Below, piece after piece: positions 26,457-35,868 of a DNA stretch of 64,000 nucleotides; within the stretch, counting starts at the first letter, position 1, and each line of letters opens with the position of its first letter. Made by a program: the position numbers and the translations under genes. A model generated the notes under the pieces. That model made no database searches. It saw only the letters and a program-made list of their open reading frames with translations, and was not told the DNA's origin. The DNA comes from Acholeplasmatales bacterium (GTDB lineage Bacteria; Bacillota_I; Bacilli_A; Acholeplasmatales; JAEDCM01). Location: the NCBI GenBank assembly GCA_017961685.1, contig JAGCWW010000045.1, positions 21,125 through 85,124 of the forward strand, written 5' to 3'.

Positions 26457-28550
26457 TTAGTTTTTATTATATATTTTTGATTCAAATATTTCAAGTGTGT
26501 TTTCCATTAAACTTGTGATAGTCATAGGTCCAACTCCACCAGGTACTGGTGTAATAACACTTGCTTTCTTTAAAATGTTGTCATAATCAGTATCACCACA
26601 AAGCTTACCATTATCTAATCTATTTACACCAACATCAATTACTACAGCACCTTCTTTAATCATATCGGCTGTAATAAATTTAGGTTTTCCAATAGCCGCA
26701 ATAACAATATCAGCTTCTAGGATTTCTTTCTTTAAATCAGCTGTTTTAGAGTGACAAATAGTAACTGTTGCATTGTTATCTAGAAGTAACTGGGCAATTG
26801 GTTTACCAACAATATTACTTCTACCTACAACTACAGCCTTCTTGCCTTTAATCTCAACATCAGCGCTCTTTAGCATTGTAATTATACCTTTAGGTGTACA
26901 AGGTAAGATGCATTTTTCACCTAAATGAAGCTTTGCAACATTTAGTGGATGGAATCCATCTACATCCTTATCAATAGAAATTCTATTTATAACCTTATTT
27001 TCATCAATATGCTTAGGAAGTGGTAATTGGACTAATAATCCATCAATTTCCTTATCATTATTGATTTCATCAATTTTCTTTAATAATTCATCTTCACTAA
27101 TATTTTCATCAAGTCTAATAATTGATGATTTAATACCTATTTCATTACAAGCTTTTTCTTTTCCAGCTACATAAGATTTACTTGCTGGATTATTTCCTAC
27201 TAGAATAACTACTAAATGAGGAAGTCTAAGTCCTTGTTTAGCATATCCTAATACTTTTTCTTTCATTTGGCATCTTAAATCTTTTGATAATTCAGTGCCA
27301 CTAACGATATTAGCAATATTACATACTTGATATCCTATATCTTTTCTATAGAATAAGTTTTCACATTCGATTTTACTTACGTTTTTATAAGCATCTTTTT
27401 GAGCTTCTTTTAAAGTTTTACCCTTACCAACTACAAGTAATACTCTACCACCATCTGTATAGTATTTTCCATCTTGTTTTTTAGTTCCCATATGGAAAAC
27501 TAAATCAGTATTTTCTAAACCTTTTATTTCAAAGCCTTTATTATAGCTTCCAGGGTATCCCTTAGATGCCATAACTACACCAAGCCTAGGATTTTTATCC
27601 CAGTCTAAGTTTAAGTCTTTTCCATCAATTAAATCAAAAATTACATCAACGAAATCACTATTTAATCTAGGTAGTACTACTTCAGTTTCAGGATCACCAA
27701 ATCTAGCATTAAATTCAATTACTTTAATACCATCTTTAGTCTTCATTAATCCTCCGTATAATACGCCTAAGAAACTTCTGCCCTCATTAACCATTGCATC
27801 AGCTGTTTTTTGCATAATTTCTTTAATGGCATATTTTACTTCAGAATCACTTATGATAGGTACTGGTGAATATGCACCCATACCACCAGTATTAGGTCCT
27901 AAATCATTGTCATACGCTCTTTTATGGTCTTGAGCGATTACCATTGGAAACACTTTATTTCCGTTAACAAAGGCCATTAATGAGAATTCTGGGCCTTCAA
28001 GATAATCTTCTATTACAACACTAGCATCGCCAAAAGTCTTATCTAATAACATATCCTCTAAAGCTTTAATTGCATCTTCAATTGTTAGTGCAACTACTAC
28101 ACCCTTACCAGCAGCAAGCCCATCATATTTAATTACAATAGGCGCGCCTTTTTTTAGGACATATTCTTTTGCCTTATCAAAATCTGAGAATGTTTCATAT
28201 CCAGCTGTTGGAATATTATATTTTTTCATTAAATCTTTCGCAAATTCTTTACTACCTTCGATAATAGCTGCATTCTTTTTAGGTCCAAAGATTTTTAATC
28301 CATTTTCCATGAATAAATCAACTATACCGGTAGCTAAACTTGCTTCAGGACCAACAACTGTTAAATCGATTTTGTTTTCTAAAGCAAACTTAAGTAATTC
28401 TTCTTTATCAGTAACTTTGATATTTACGCATGTAGCGTTCATACCAGCGTTACCTGGAGCAGCAAAAATTTCAGGTTTATGTTTACTTAATGATAATTGA
28501 TGGCAAATAGCATGTTCTCTACCGCCACTTCCGATAACTAGTATTTTCAT
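26457..28550 (-). CDS. purD-folD: Fused phosphoribosylamine-glycine ligase / FolD
   Basis: A single 697-residue chain. Residues 1 to ~412 are PurD: MKILVIGSGGREHAICH, VGPEASLATGI, the ATP-grasp segment APIVIKYDGLAAGKGVVVA, DHKRAYDNDLGPNTGGMGAY, and EFNARFGDPETEVVLPRL. Residues ~412-697 are FolD (methylene-THF dehydrogenase/methenyl-THF cyclohydrolase): GNNPASKSYVAGKEKAC with the catalytic Tyr and Lys, GLLVQLPLPKHID, DVDGFHPLNV, PCTPKGII, VVGRSNIVGKP and VTPVPGGVGPMT. Both halves look intact. PurD makes GAR; FolD makes 10-formyl-THF, the co-substrate of the next enzyme PurN and of PurH. I see no clear ribosome site before ATG 28550; a 12-bp hairpin ends 10 bp upstream. Confidence 0.95.
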   Translation of the reverse strand: MKILVIGSGGREHAICHQLSLSKHKPEIFAAPGNAGMNATCVNIKVTDKEELLKFALENKIDLTVVGPEASLATGIVDLFMENGLKIFGPKKNAAIIEGSKEFAKDLMKKYNIPTAGYETFSDFDKAKEYVLKKGAPIVIKYDGLAAGKGVVVALTIEDAIKALEDMLLDKTFGDASVVIEDYLEGPEFSLMAFVNGNKVFPMVIAQDHKRAYDNDLGPNTGGMGAYSPVPIISDSEVKYAIKEIMQKTADAMVNEGRSFLGVLYGGLMKTKDGIKVIEFNARFGDPETEVVLPRLNSDFVDVIFDLIDGKDLNLDWDKNPRLGVVMASKGYPGSYNKGFEIKGLENTDLVFHMGTKKQDGKYYTDGGRVLLVVGKGKTLKEAQKDAYKNVSKIECENLFYRKDIGYQVCNIANIVSGTELSKDLRCQMKEKVLGYAKQGLRLPHLVVILVGNNPASKSYVAGKEKACNEIGIKSSIIRLDENISEDELLKKIDEINNDKEIDGLLVQLPLPKHIDENKVINRISIDKDVDGFHPLNVAKLHLGEKCILPCTPKGIITMLKSADVEIKGKKAVVVGRSNIVGKPIAQLLLDNNATVTICHSKTADLKKEILEADIVIAAIGKPKFITADMIKEGAVVIDVGVNRLDNGKLCGDTDYDNILKKASVITPVPGGVGPMTITSLMENTLEIFESKIYNKN

Positions 28551-28560
28551 AGTTTATGTT

Positions 28561-28591
28561 TAAACACATGGGCGAAAAACCCATGTGTTTA
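28561..28591 (-). promoter_or_regulatory. Strong intercistronic hairpin between purH and purD-folD
   Basis: TAAACACATGGG (28561-28572) and CCCATGTGTTTA (28580-28591) form a perfect 12-bp stem with a 7-nt loop. There is no T run on the minus-strand side, so it is not a normal terminator. Its 3' arm ends 10 nt before the purD-folD ATG. An mRNA processing or translation-control element is likely. Confidence 0.6.
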
Positions 28592-28609
28592 TTCTCCTTT
28601 CAAAATTAA

Positions 28610-30133
28610 TTAATGTTTGAAATGTCTCATTCCAGTGAAGATCATAGCAATTCCATACTTGTTACAAGCATCGATTGAATCTTGATCCTTAATTGATCCT
28701 CCTGGTTGAATAATAGCTGTAATGCCATATTCATGTGCAAGTTCTACTGTATCTGCAAATGGGAAGAATGCATCAGATGCTAAAACAGATCCTTCTGCTC
28801 TACCATTAGATTTAGCCCACTTCATAGCGATTTCAGCAGCACCGCTTCTGTTCATTTGTCCAGCACCTACACCAACAGTCATACCGTCTTTTACTAAAAC
28901 GATAGCGTTAGATTTAACATGCTTAACAACTTTATATCCAAAGATTAAATCATTTAATTGTTCATCAGTTGGCTTCTTATCAGTTACACATTGTAAATCT
29001 GCATATAATTCATTATCTGCATCTTGAATTAGAATACCACCATTTACGCTAACGAACTTCTTTCCTGATGGAATAGTGTTCATAGCACAAGTCATTAATC
29101 TAATGTTTTTCTTAGCAGCTAGAATATCAAATGCATCTTGATCAAATTCAGGAGCGATAACTAACTCTAAGAAGATTTGGCTCATCTTTTCAGCTACATA
29201 CTTATTAACCTTTTGGTTAGTAGCGATGATTCCACCAAAGATTGACTTATCATCAGCAGCATAAGCTTTATCCCAAGCTTCATTGATATTAGCGCCAATA
29301 CCAACTCCACATGGATTCATATGCTTACAAGCGATAACAGCTGGTTCATCAAATTCTCTTAAGATATCTAGTGTTGCGTTAGCATCTTGGATATTGTTAT
29401 AAGATAATTCTTTACCATGTAATTGATTAGCATAAGCTAGGGAGTAATCACATTTATCTCCAGCATAGAATGTAGCAGTTTGATGTGGGTTTTCTCCATA
29501 TCTTAATTCTTGCTTTAAGTTGAACCCCATAGCGAATTCTTTTGGAGTCTTAATTCCTGCTTTTTCATTCATATATTTAGAAATTAATGCATCGTAGCAA
29601 GCTGTGTGGCTGAATGCTTTAGCAGCTAACTTTAATCTTGTTTCATAAGTAGTATCTCCATTAGCCTTAATTTCTTCAATAATTTGTGCATAATCTTCAT
29701 TATCGCAAACTACTGTAACGAACTTATGGTTCTTTGAAGCACTTCTTAACATAGAAGGTCCACCGATATCGATGTTTTCAACGCATTCGGCGAATTCAGC
29801 ACCTCTAGAAATTGTTTCCTTGAATGGATATAGGTTAACGCAAACGATATCGATATATTCGATATTGTGTTCTTTTACTGTGTTTACATGCTTTTCGTTA
29901 TCTCTAATAGCAAGTAATGCACCATGAACGTTTGGATGAAGAGTCTTAACTCTACCATCTAAGATTTCTGGGAATCCAGTTACATCAGAAATGTCCATTG
30001 GCTTTAATCCAGCAGCTTCTAATGCTTTTCTAGTTCCACCTGTAGAAATGATTTCATAGCCAAGATTAACTAATTCTTTAGCAAAATCAACTACACCTGT
30101 TTTGTTACTAACACTAATTAATGCTCTTTTCAT
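28610..30133 (-). CDS. purH: Bifunctional AICAR formyltransferase / IMP cyclohydrolase
   Basis: A 507-residue enzyme for the last two steps to IMP. The N-terminal MGS-like cyclohydrolase has RALISVSNKTGVVDFAKEL, STGGTRKALEAAG and GRVKTLHPNVHGALL. The C-terminal transformylase has LRYGENPHQTATFY, ELSYNNIQDANAT, ACKHMNPCGVG and AFFPFADTVELA, and ends IIQPGGSIKDQD and FTGMRHFKH. It uses 10-formyl-THF made by Fhs and FolD of the same operon. It is 4 bp downstream of purN. Confidence 0.97.
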   Translation of the reverse strand: MKRALISVSNKTGVVDFAKELVNLGYEIISTGGTRKALEAAGLKPMDISDVTGFPEILDGRVKTLHPNVHGALLAIRDNEKHVNTVKEHNIEYIDIVCVNLYPFKETISRGAEFAECVENIDIGGPSMLRSASKNHKFVTVVCDNEDYAQIIEEIKANGDTTYETRLKLAAKAFSHTACYDALISKYMNEKAGIKTPKEFAMGFNLKQELRYGENPHQTATFYAGDKCDYSLAYANQLHGKELSYNNIQDANATLDILREFDEPAVIACKHMNPCGVGIGANINEAWDKAYAADDKSIFGGIIATNQKVNKYVAEKMSQIFLELVIAPEFDQDAFDILAAKKNIRLMTCAMNTIPSGKKFVSVNGGILIQDADNELYADLQCVTDKKPTDEQLNDLIFGYKVVKHVKSNAIVLVKDGMTVGVGAGQMNRSGAAEIAMKWAKSNGRAEGSVLASDAFFPFADTVELAHEYGITAIIQPGGSIKDQDSIDACNKYGIAMIFTGMRHFKH

Positions 30134-30137
30134 TCTT

Positions 30138-30695
30138 TTACTTTTCCTCCAATATTTTTTTTAGTGTTTTTGGGAATAATTTATGCTCAATTTGATGAAT
30201 TTTGGCCTCTGCTTCATCTAGAGTTTCACCGTTTAGGTGGAAACAATCTTGAGCAATAATTTTTCCTCCATCTACTTCTTTATTTACATAATGGATTGTT
30301 ACACCCATTATTTTAACCCCATAATTATACGCATCAGCTATACCATGAGCTCCTTTAAAGGATGGTAATAAAGCTGGGTGTATATTTATGATTCTTCCTT
30401 CGTAGGCGTTAAGTAGAGTTTCATCTACTATCTTCATATAGCCTGCAAGTAAGATTAGATCTATTTTTTCTTCCTTTAGCTTATCTACAATTGCTTGTTC
30501 ATAAGCTACTTTATTTCCTAATTTTTTAAGTTCAAAAACGGCATATGGAATATTGTGATTTTTGGCACGTTCAATTACATAAGCTTCTGGTTTATCACAA
30601 ACAAGTAATACTATTTTTCCGTTTTTATATTTTTCATTAACTAATGCTTCAAAATTAGTTCCTGAACCACTAGCGAAAATAGCAATTCTTTTCAT
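30138..30695 (-). CDS. purN: Phosphoribosylglycinamide formyltransferase
   Basis: A 185-residue folate-dependent GAR transformylase. IFASGSGTNFEAL at the N-terminus binds phosphate; LILLAGYMKIV, INIHPALLPSFKGAHG (catalytic His and Asn region) and GVTIHYVNKEVDGGKII with the catalytic Asp are all present. Length is typical. The start overlaps the purM stop as TAATG, which couples translation. Confidence 0.96.
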   Translation of the reverse strand: MKRIAIFASGSGTNFEALVNEKYKNGKIVLLVCDKPEAYVIERAKNHNIPYAVFELKKLGNKVAYEQAIVDKLKEEKIDLILLAGYMKIVDETLLNAYEGRIINIHPALLPSFKGAHGIADAYNYGVKIMGVTIHYVNKEVDGGKIIAQDCFHLNGETLDEAEAKIHQIEHKLFPKTLKKILEEK

Positions 30696-31711
30696 TACTT
30701 AATTACTACTCCCTTTTGATTAGTGATTTCACCAATCTTATAAGCTTTTTCTCCGTTTTCTTCTAGGATTTTGATTACTTTATCAGCATCAGCTGGTTTA
30801 ACGATAATCATCATACCAATACCCATGTTGAATACATTAAACATTTCTCTATGAGGAATATTTCCTGTTTTTTCTAAGTATTTGAAGATTGGTAGAATTG
30901 GCCAAGTTCCTTCATTAATTAGAATACCTTGATCATCATGTACTACACGTGGAATATTTTCATCAAATCCTCCACCTGTAATATGACATATTGCATGAAC
31001 ATCAACATTCTTAATTACTTCTAAAACTGGTTTGATATAAATCTTTGTTGGAGTAAGTAGAGTTTCACCAATTGTTGAACCTTCAAATGGTGTATCATAG
31101 TTATCCATACTTTCAGTGATAATTCTTCTAACTAATGAGAAACCATTAGAGTGAACACCACTTGAAGCAATACCTACGATTGTATCTCCAACTTCTACCT
31201 TTGATCCATCAATTAATTTTTCTTTTTCAACTACACCTACAGAGAAACCTGCGATGTCATATTCATCTTCAGCATACATTCCAGGCATTTCAGCTGTTTC
31301 ACCACCAATTAGGGCACAACCAGCTAAAATACAACCATCAGCTACACCTTTAACGATTTGTTCGATTTGAGCTGGATGGTTTTTACCAACAGCTACATAA
31401 TCTAAGAAGAAAATTGGTTCAGCCCCTTGAGCTAAGCAGTCATTAACACACATAGCAACAACATCTTGTCCGATTGTGTCATGCTTATCTAAAGTTTGAG
31501 CGATAACTAATTTTGTTCCTACACCATCAGTACCACTTACTAGTACTGGTTCTTTATATTTAAGTAGCGATAAATCAAACATACCACCAAATGAACCAAT
31601 GTTACCCATTGTTCCTAATCTATTAGTAGTAGAAATATGCTTTTTAATTCTTCTAACTACTTCATAACCTGCTTCTAGATTAACTCCAGACTTTGAATAA
31701 GATTCACTCAT
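30695..31711 (-). CDS. purM: Phosphoribosylformylglycinamidine cyclo-ligase
   Basis: A 338-residue AIR synthetase. [20 protein letters not shown] at the start, [60 protein letters not shown] and [14 protein letters not shown] are the standard ATP- and FGAM-binding motifs. The length is standard. It lies 9 bp downstream of purL and ends in a TAATG overlap with purN. Confidence 0.97.
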   Translation of the reverse strand: MSESYSKSGVNLEAGYEVVRRIKKHISTTNRLGTMGNIGSFGGMFDLSLLKYKEPVLVSGTDGVGTKLVIAQTLDKHDTIGQDVVAMCVNDCLAQGAEPIFFLDYVAVGKNHPAQIEQIVKGVADGCILAGCALIGGETAEMPGMYAEDEYDIAGFSVGVVEKEKLIDGSKVEVGDTIVGIASSGVHSNGFSLVRRIITESMDNYDTPFEGSTIGETLLTPTKIYIKPVLEVIKNVDVHAICHITGGGFDENIPRVVHDDQGILINEGTWPILPIFKYLEKTGNIPHREMFNVFNMGIGMMIIVKPADADKVIKILEENGEKAYKIGEITNQKGVVIK

Positions 31712-31720
31712 TTCTATTTC

Positions 31721-34700
31721 CTACTTTCCTTTAAAATAATTTATTGCATTCTTGAATATATCTTCATCTTTATTTCCATAAATATTCTTGAATACATCAA
31801 TACCTTTTCTTTCACTATGACCCATTTTACCTAAAACTAAGCCATCTTTTGAGATAATACCTTCAATGGCATAATTTGAACCATTGACATTATATAATGT
31901 ATCATTAGTTGGATTACCTAAATCATCAACATATTGGAAAGCAACCATTCCATTGTCGAATAAATATTTAGCGTAATCTTTATTTATAACAAACTTACCT
32001 TCACCATGGCTCATGGCTACTTCATAAACTTCTCCTGGTTTAAAGCTACTTAACCAAGGTGATTTATTTGTTACTACTTTTGTATGAGCAATGTGTGAGA
32101 TATGTCTATTAATATCATTTCTAAATAATGTTGGACTATTTTCATCTAGTTCATAATTGAAGAATATACCTGATTTAATTAAAGCTTGGAATCCATTACA
32201 AATACCTAAGACTAAACCTTTTCTCTTAAGTAGTGCTTTAACTTCTGCTTTAATTGTTTCATTACATAATACATTACTTATGAACTTACCTGATCCATCT
32301 GGTTCATCACCAGCAGAGAATCCACCACTTATTACTAAGATTTGTGAATTCTTAATCTTTTCCTTTAATTCATTAATAGAATCTAATACATCAGTTTCTG
32401 TTGTATTTCTAAAGACGAATATTTCAGGATTTCCACCAGCCTTCTTAAAGGCTCTATATGTATCATAATCACAGTTAGTTCCTGGGAAAGCAGGAATAAT
32501 AACTTTGACATCTTTATATGTTTTATCTAATTTTTCATAAGTTCCATTTGTTTCTTTACAAATTGATAAATCATAATTTGTATTTGGACTTACTGTTGGA
32601 TAAATAGGTTCAAATGTTTCTAAGTTAGCTTTAATAGCATCTTCGATATTATATTTATTATCATTAATTGTAATATAACCATTATCAACTACTTCACCTA
32701 AATAAATACCATCTAATTCTTTTGTTGATTCAACTAAGATTGAACCATAATCATATGCATATAAATCTAAATTAGTTTTAACATTACATCCTAATTTATT
32801 ACCAAAACTACATTTAGCAAGTGCTTCAGCTAAACCACCGTTTGTAATAGCAAAGGCACTAACTATTGTCTTATTTAAAATATTTTCTCTAACATAATCA
32901 AAGTTCTTCTTTAATTCACTTACATTTGGTAAGTAATTAGAAAGTGGATTATGTTTGATTAAATATAATTTGTTTCCATTTTTCTTAAATTCTGGGGAAA
33001 TGATATTTGAACTATCTGTTGTTGCAATACCAAAGGCAATTAATGTTGGTGGTACATTTAAATCTTTAAATGTTCCGCTCATAGAATCCTTTCCACCAAT
33101 TGATGCTAATTCAAATTGTTTTAATATATCAATTGAACCAAGCATTGCACTTGTTACTTTACCCCATTTATTTGGATTAGCTCCAAGTTTTTCAAAATAT
33201 TCTTGGAAACTAAATCTTACATTTCTATAATCAATTGATGCACATGTTAATTTTGTTAACGCTTCAACAACGCTATAATTTGCACCATGATATGGAGACC
33301 AGCTCATGATGTATGGGTTATAACCAAAGGCCATAACACTAGTTGTAGTTGTTTCACCTTCAAGTACAGGGAACTTTTGAGCTGAAACTTGAGTTTCAGT
33401 TAATTGATATTTTCCACCAAAAGGCATTAGAACTGTTGTTGCACCGATTGTGGCATCAAACATTTCAATTAAACCTTTTTGCATTGTTACATTTAAGTCT
33501 TTTAAGTTAGACATAAAATCGCAAACATTTCTCTTAAATGGATTTTTGTTAAAATCAATTTTGTCTACTACAGCCTTAGATTCTTGTCTAACACCGTTAG
33601 TATTAATGAAATCTCTTGAGATGTTTACAACATCTTGTCCCTTATATTTCATAACTAATCTATTGTTATCAGTAACTTTAGCAATAATAGTACATTCAAT
33701 GTTTTCTTTCTTTGCACATTCAATGAATTTTTCAACATCTTTTTCTTCTACTACTACGCTCATTCTTTCTTGTGATTCGCTAATAGCAAGTTCAGTAGCG
33801 TTTAATCCTTCGTATTTAACTTTAACTTTGTCTAGATCAATAATTAAACCATCAGCTAATTCACCAATAGCAACTGATACACCACCAGCACCAAAGTCAT
33901 TTGATTTTTTAATCATCTTAACTACTTCAGGATTTCTAAATAATCTTTGAATTTTTCTTTCTTCTGGAGCGTTACCCTTTTGAACTTCTGATGAACAAAG
34001 TTCAAGAGATTTTTCTGTATGTTCTTTTGAAGAACCTGTTGCTCCACCAATTCCATCACGCCCAGTTCTACCACCAAACATAATGATGATATCTCCAGGT
34101 TTTGGACTTTCTCTACGAATCATATCAGCTTTAATAGCACCAACTACAGCACCAACCTCTAGACGTTTAGCAACATATCCAGGGTGATATATTTCTCTAA
34201 CATGTGTTGTAGCTAAGCCAATTTGGTTACCATATGATGAATAACCTGCAGCTGCTGTTTTACTGATATTCTTTTGTGGAAGTTTATTAGCTAGTGTTTC
34301 TTCGATTGGTCTAGTGATATCACCTGCGCCAGTTACACGCATAGCTTGATAAACATAACTTCTACCTGATAGTGGGTCTCTAATTGCTCCACCAATACAA
34401 GTTGATGCTCCACCAAATGGTTCAATTTCAGTTGGGTGGTTATGAGTTTCGTTCTTAAACATCATTAACCATTTTTCTTTCTTTCCATCAACTAAAACAT
34501 CTACATAAACGCTACAAGCGTTATTTTCTTCTGATTTTTCTTGATCTTCTAGATTGCCTCTTTTTGATTCATATCTAGCATTAACTGTTGCCATATCCAT
34601 TAAAGTAATAGGTTTATTACTTCTTCCTAAGTACTTTCTCATATCTAGATACGCTTCATAAGCTAAATTAATGAAATCATCATTTGCTTTTACTTCTTTT

Positions 34701-35380
34701 AATTCAGTTTCAAATGTAGTATGTCTACAGTGATCTGACCAATAAGTATCAAGCATTCTTATTTCTGTAATAGTAGGATTTCTCTTTTCTTCATTTTTGA
34801 AATATTCTTGAACAAAGGCTAAATCTTTAATAGACATAGCTAATCCTAACTTATCTAAATATACTTTTAATTCATCAATACTAAAATCATTAAATCCTTC
34901 TACTTCATATTTTTCTTCATTGTGTAAAAGTTTAGGTAATTCTAGTTTAGACATATCTTTTTCACGTGATTCTACTTCATTGATGTAATATTTCTTTAAT
35001 GGTGTTAAATCTTTGATATTTCCTTCTAGAATAATTAATCTGGCACTTTTAACAATTGCTTGGCTTGCAGGATTTAATAATCTAATACATTGCATAGCAC
35101 TATCAGCTCTTTGATCAAATTGTCCTGGTAAGTATTCAACCGCAAAATATAATTTATTAGATAAATCGATATCCATGAATACATCATCAGTAACTATTTC
35201 ACCAAAAATAGAGTACTTTGCTTTTTCTAATACTTCTTCCTTAATATTAAAAACATCATAAACATTTATTAATCTTAAAGATTTGATATCAGCTTTTAAG
35301 TTTGTTTTGAAGTTGTCTAATAAGCTTAGAGCTTCTGTTTGATAGCCTTTTTTCTTTTCAACAAAAATTCTACAATTCAT
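31721..35380 (-). CDS. purL: Single-chain phosphoribosylformylglycinamidine synthase
   Basis: A 1219-residue enzyme that converts FGAR to FGAM using glutamine. All three functional parts of the split PurS-PurL-PurQ system are in one chain: N-terminal PurS-like region, two PurM-like halves (WSDHCRHTTFETEL, KNETHNHPTEIEPFGGA, GRTGRDGIGGATGSS; second half GGKDSMSGTF) and a C-terminal class I glutamine amidotransferase (IPAFPGTNCDYD, GGFSAGDEPDGSGKF, nucleophile Cys in LGICNGFQALI, then VAMSHGEGKF). Bacillus itself uses split subunits; this length and the GDEPDGSGKF form match the single-chain type of Clostridia. ATG 35380 has GGAGG 7 bp upstream. Confidence 0.96.
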   Translation of the reverse strand: MNCRIFVEKKKGYQTEALSLLDNFKTNLKADIKSLRLINVYDVFNIKEEVLEKAKYSIFGEIVTDDVFMDIDLSNKLYFAVEYLPGQFDQRADSAMQCIRLLNPASQAIVKSARLIILEGNIKDLTPLKKYYINEVESREKDMSKLELPKLLHNEEKYEVEGFNDFSIDELKVYLDKLGLAMSIKDLAFVQEYFKNEEKRNPTITEIRMLDTYWSDHCRHTTFETELKEVKANDDFINLAYEAYLDMRKYLGRSNKPITLMDMATVNARYESKRGNLEDQEKSEENNACSVYVDVLVDGKKEKWLMMFKNETHNHPTEIEPFGGASTCIGGAIRDPLSGRSYVYQAMRVTGAGDITRPIEETLANKLPQKNISKTAAAGYSSYGNQIGLATTHVREIYHPGYVAKRLEVGAVVGAIKADMIRRESPKPGDIIIMFGGRTGRDGIGGATGSSKEHTEKSLELCSSEVQKGNAPEERKIQRLFRNPEVVKMIKKSNDFGAGGVSVAIGELADGLIIDLDKVKVKYEGLNATELAISESQERMSVVVEEKDVEKFIECAKKENIECTIIAKVTDNNRLVMKYKGQDVVNISRDFINTNGVRQESKAVVDKIDFNKNPFKRNVCDFMSNLKDLNVTMQKGLIEMFDATIGATTVLMPFGGKYQLTETQVSAQKFPVLEGETTTTSVMAFGYNPYIMSWSPYHGANYSVVEALTKLTCASIDYRNVRFSFQEYFEKLGANPNKWGKVTSAMLGSIDILKQFELASIGGKDSMSGTFKDLNVPPTLIAFGIATTDSSNIISPEFKKNGNKLYLIKHNPLSNYLPNVSELKKNFDYVRENILNKTIVSAFAITNGGLAEALAKCSFGNKLGCNVKTNLDLYAYDYGSILVESTKELDGIYLGEVVDNGYITINDNKYNIEDAIKANLETFEPIYPTVSPNTNYDLSICKETNGTYEKLDKTYKDVKVIIPAFPGTNCDYDTYRAFKKAGGNPEIFVFRNTTETDVLDSINELKEKIKNSQILVISGGFSAGDEPDGSGKFISNVLCNETIKAEVKALLKRKGLVLGICNGFQALIKSGIFFNYELDENSPTLFRNDINRHISHIAHTKVVTNKSPWLSSFKPGEVYEVAMSHGEGKFVINKDYAKYLFDNGMVAFQYVDDLGNPTNDTLYNVNGSNYAIEGIISKDGLVLGKMGHSERKGIDVFKNIYGNKDEDIFKNAINYFKGK

Positions 35381-35391
35381 AAAGAGGCCTC

Positions 35392-35859
35392 CTATAATGT
35401 TGTGTTTACTACTTTTTCCTTCATCTTCTCTTGATAATCAAGTAATTTTTGATATAACTCACTATTATTCATAGCAAGCATTCTGATTGCTAGTAAAGCG
35501 GCATTTGCTGCTCTATCAATTCCAACTGTTGCTACAGGAATTCCTGAAGGCATTTGTACAATTGAAAGTAGTGCATCAGTTCCGTTAAAATCTTTACTCC
35601 AAATAGGTACACCAATAACTGGTACTGGTGTAATAGCAGCAATCATGCCAGGAACATGAGCAGCTCCTCCTGCTCCGGCAATAATTACATCTATTCCATT
35701 ATTTTTTGCGTTTTTCGCAAAATCAAACATTAAATCTGGTGTTCTATGAGCGCTAATTACTTTCATTTCATATGGAACTTCAAATTCATCAAGTACAGCG
35801 CTTGCTTTTTTCATAATTTCTAAATCACTTTTAGAACCCATTAAAATAATTACTTTCAT
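35392..35859 (-). CDS. purE: 5-(carboxyamino)imidazole ribonucleotide mutase
   Basis: A 155-residue class I Pur[50 protein letters not shown] and [20 protein letters not shown], followed by [13 protein letters not shown]. Class I enzymes use N5-CAIR, which is made by PurK; no purK is in the window, so it should be elsewhere if the pathway is complete. It is 9 bp after fhs and 11 bp before purL. Confidence 0.95.
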   Translation of the reverse strand: MKVIILMGSKSDLEIMKKASAVLDEFEVPYEMKVISAHRTPDLMFDFAKNAKNNGIDVIIAGAGGAAHVPGMIAAITPVPVIGVPIWSKDFNGTDALLSIVQMPSGIPVATVGIDRAANAALLAIRMLAMNNSELYQKLLDYQEKMKEKVVNTTL

Positions 35860-35868
35860 AATTACCTC

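Noticed and set aside
33450..33950. Plus-strand ORF of 166 codons opposite purL, and similar ORFs opposite guaB, fhs and mfd
   Set aside because: They lie wholly within well-conserved genes on the other strand, have no ribosome sites and show reversed-codon composition.
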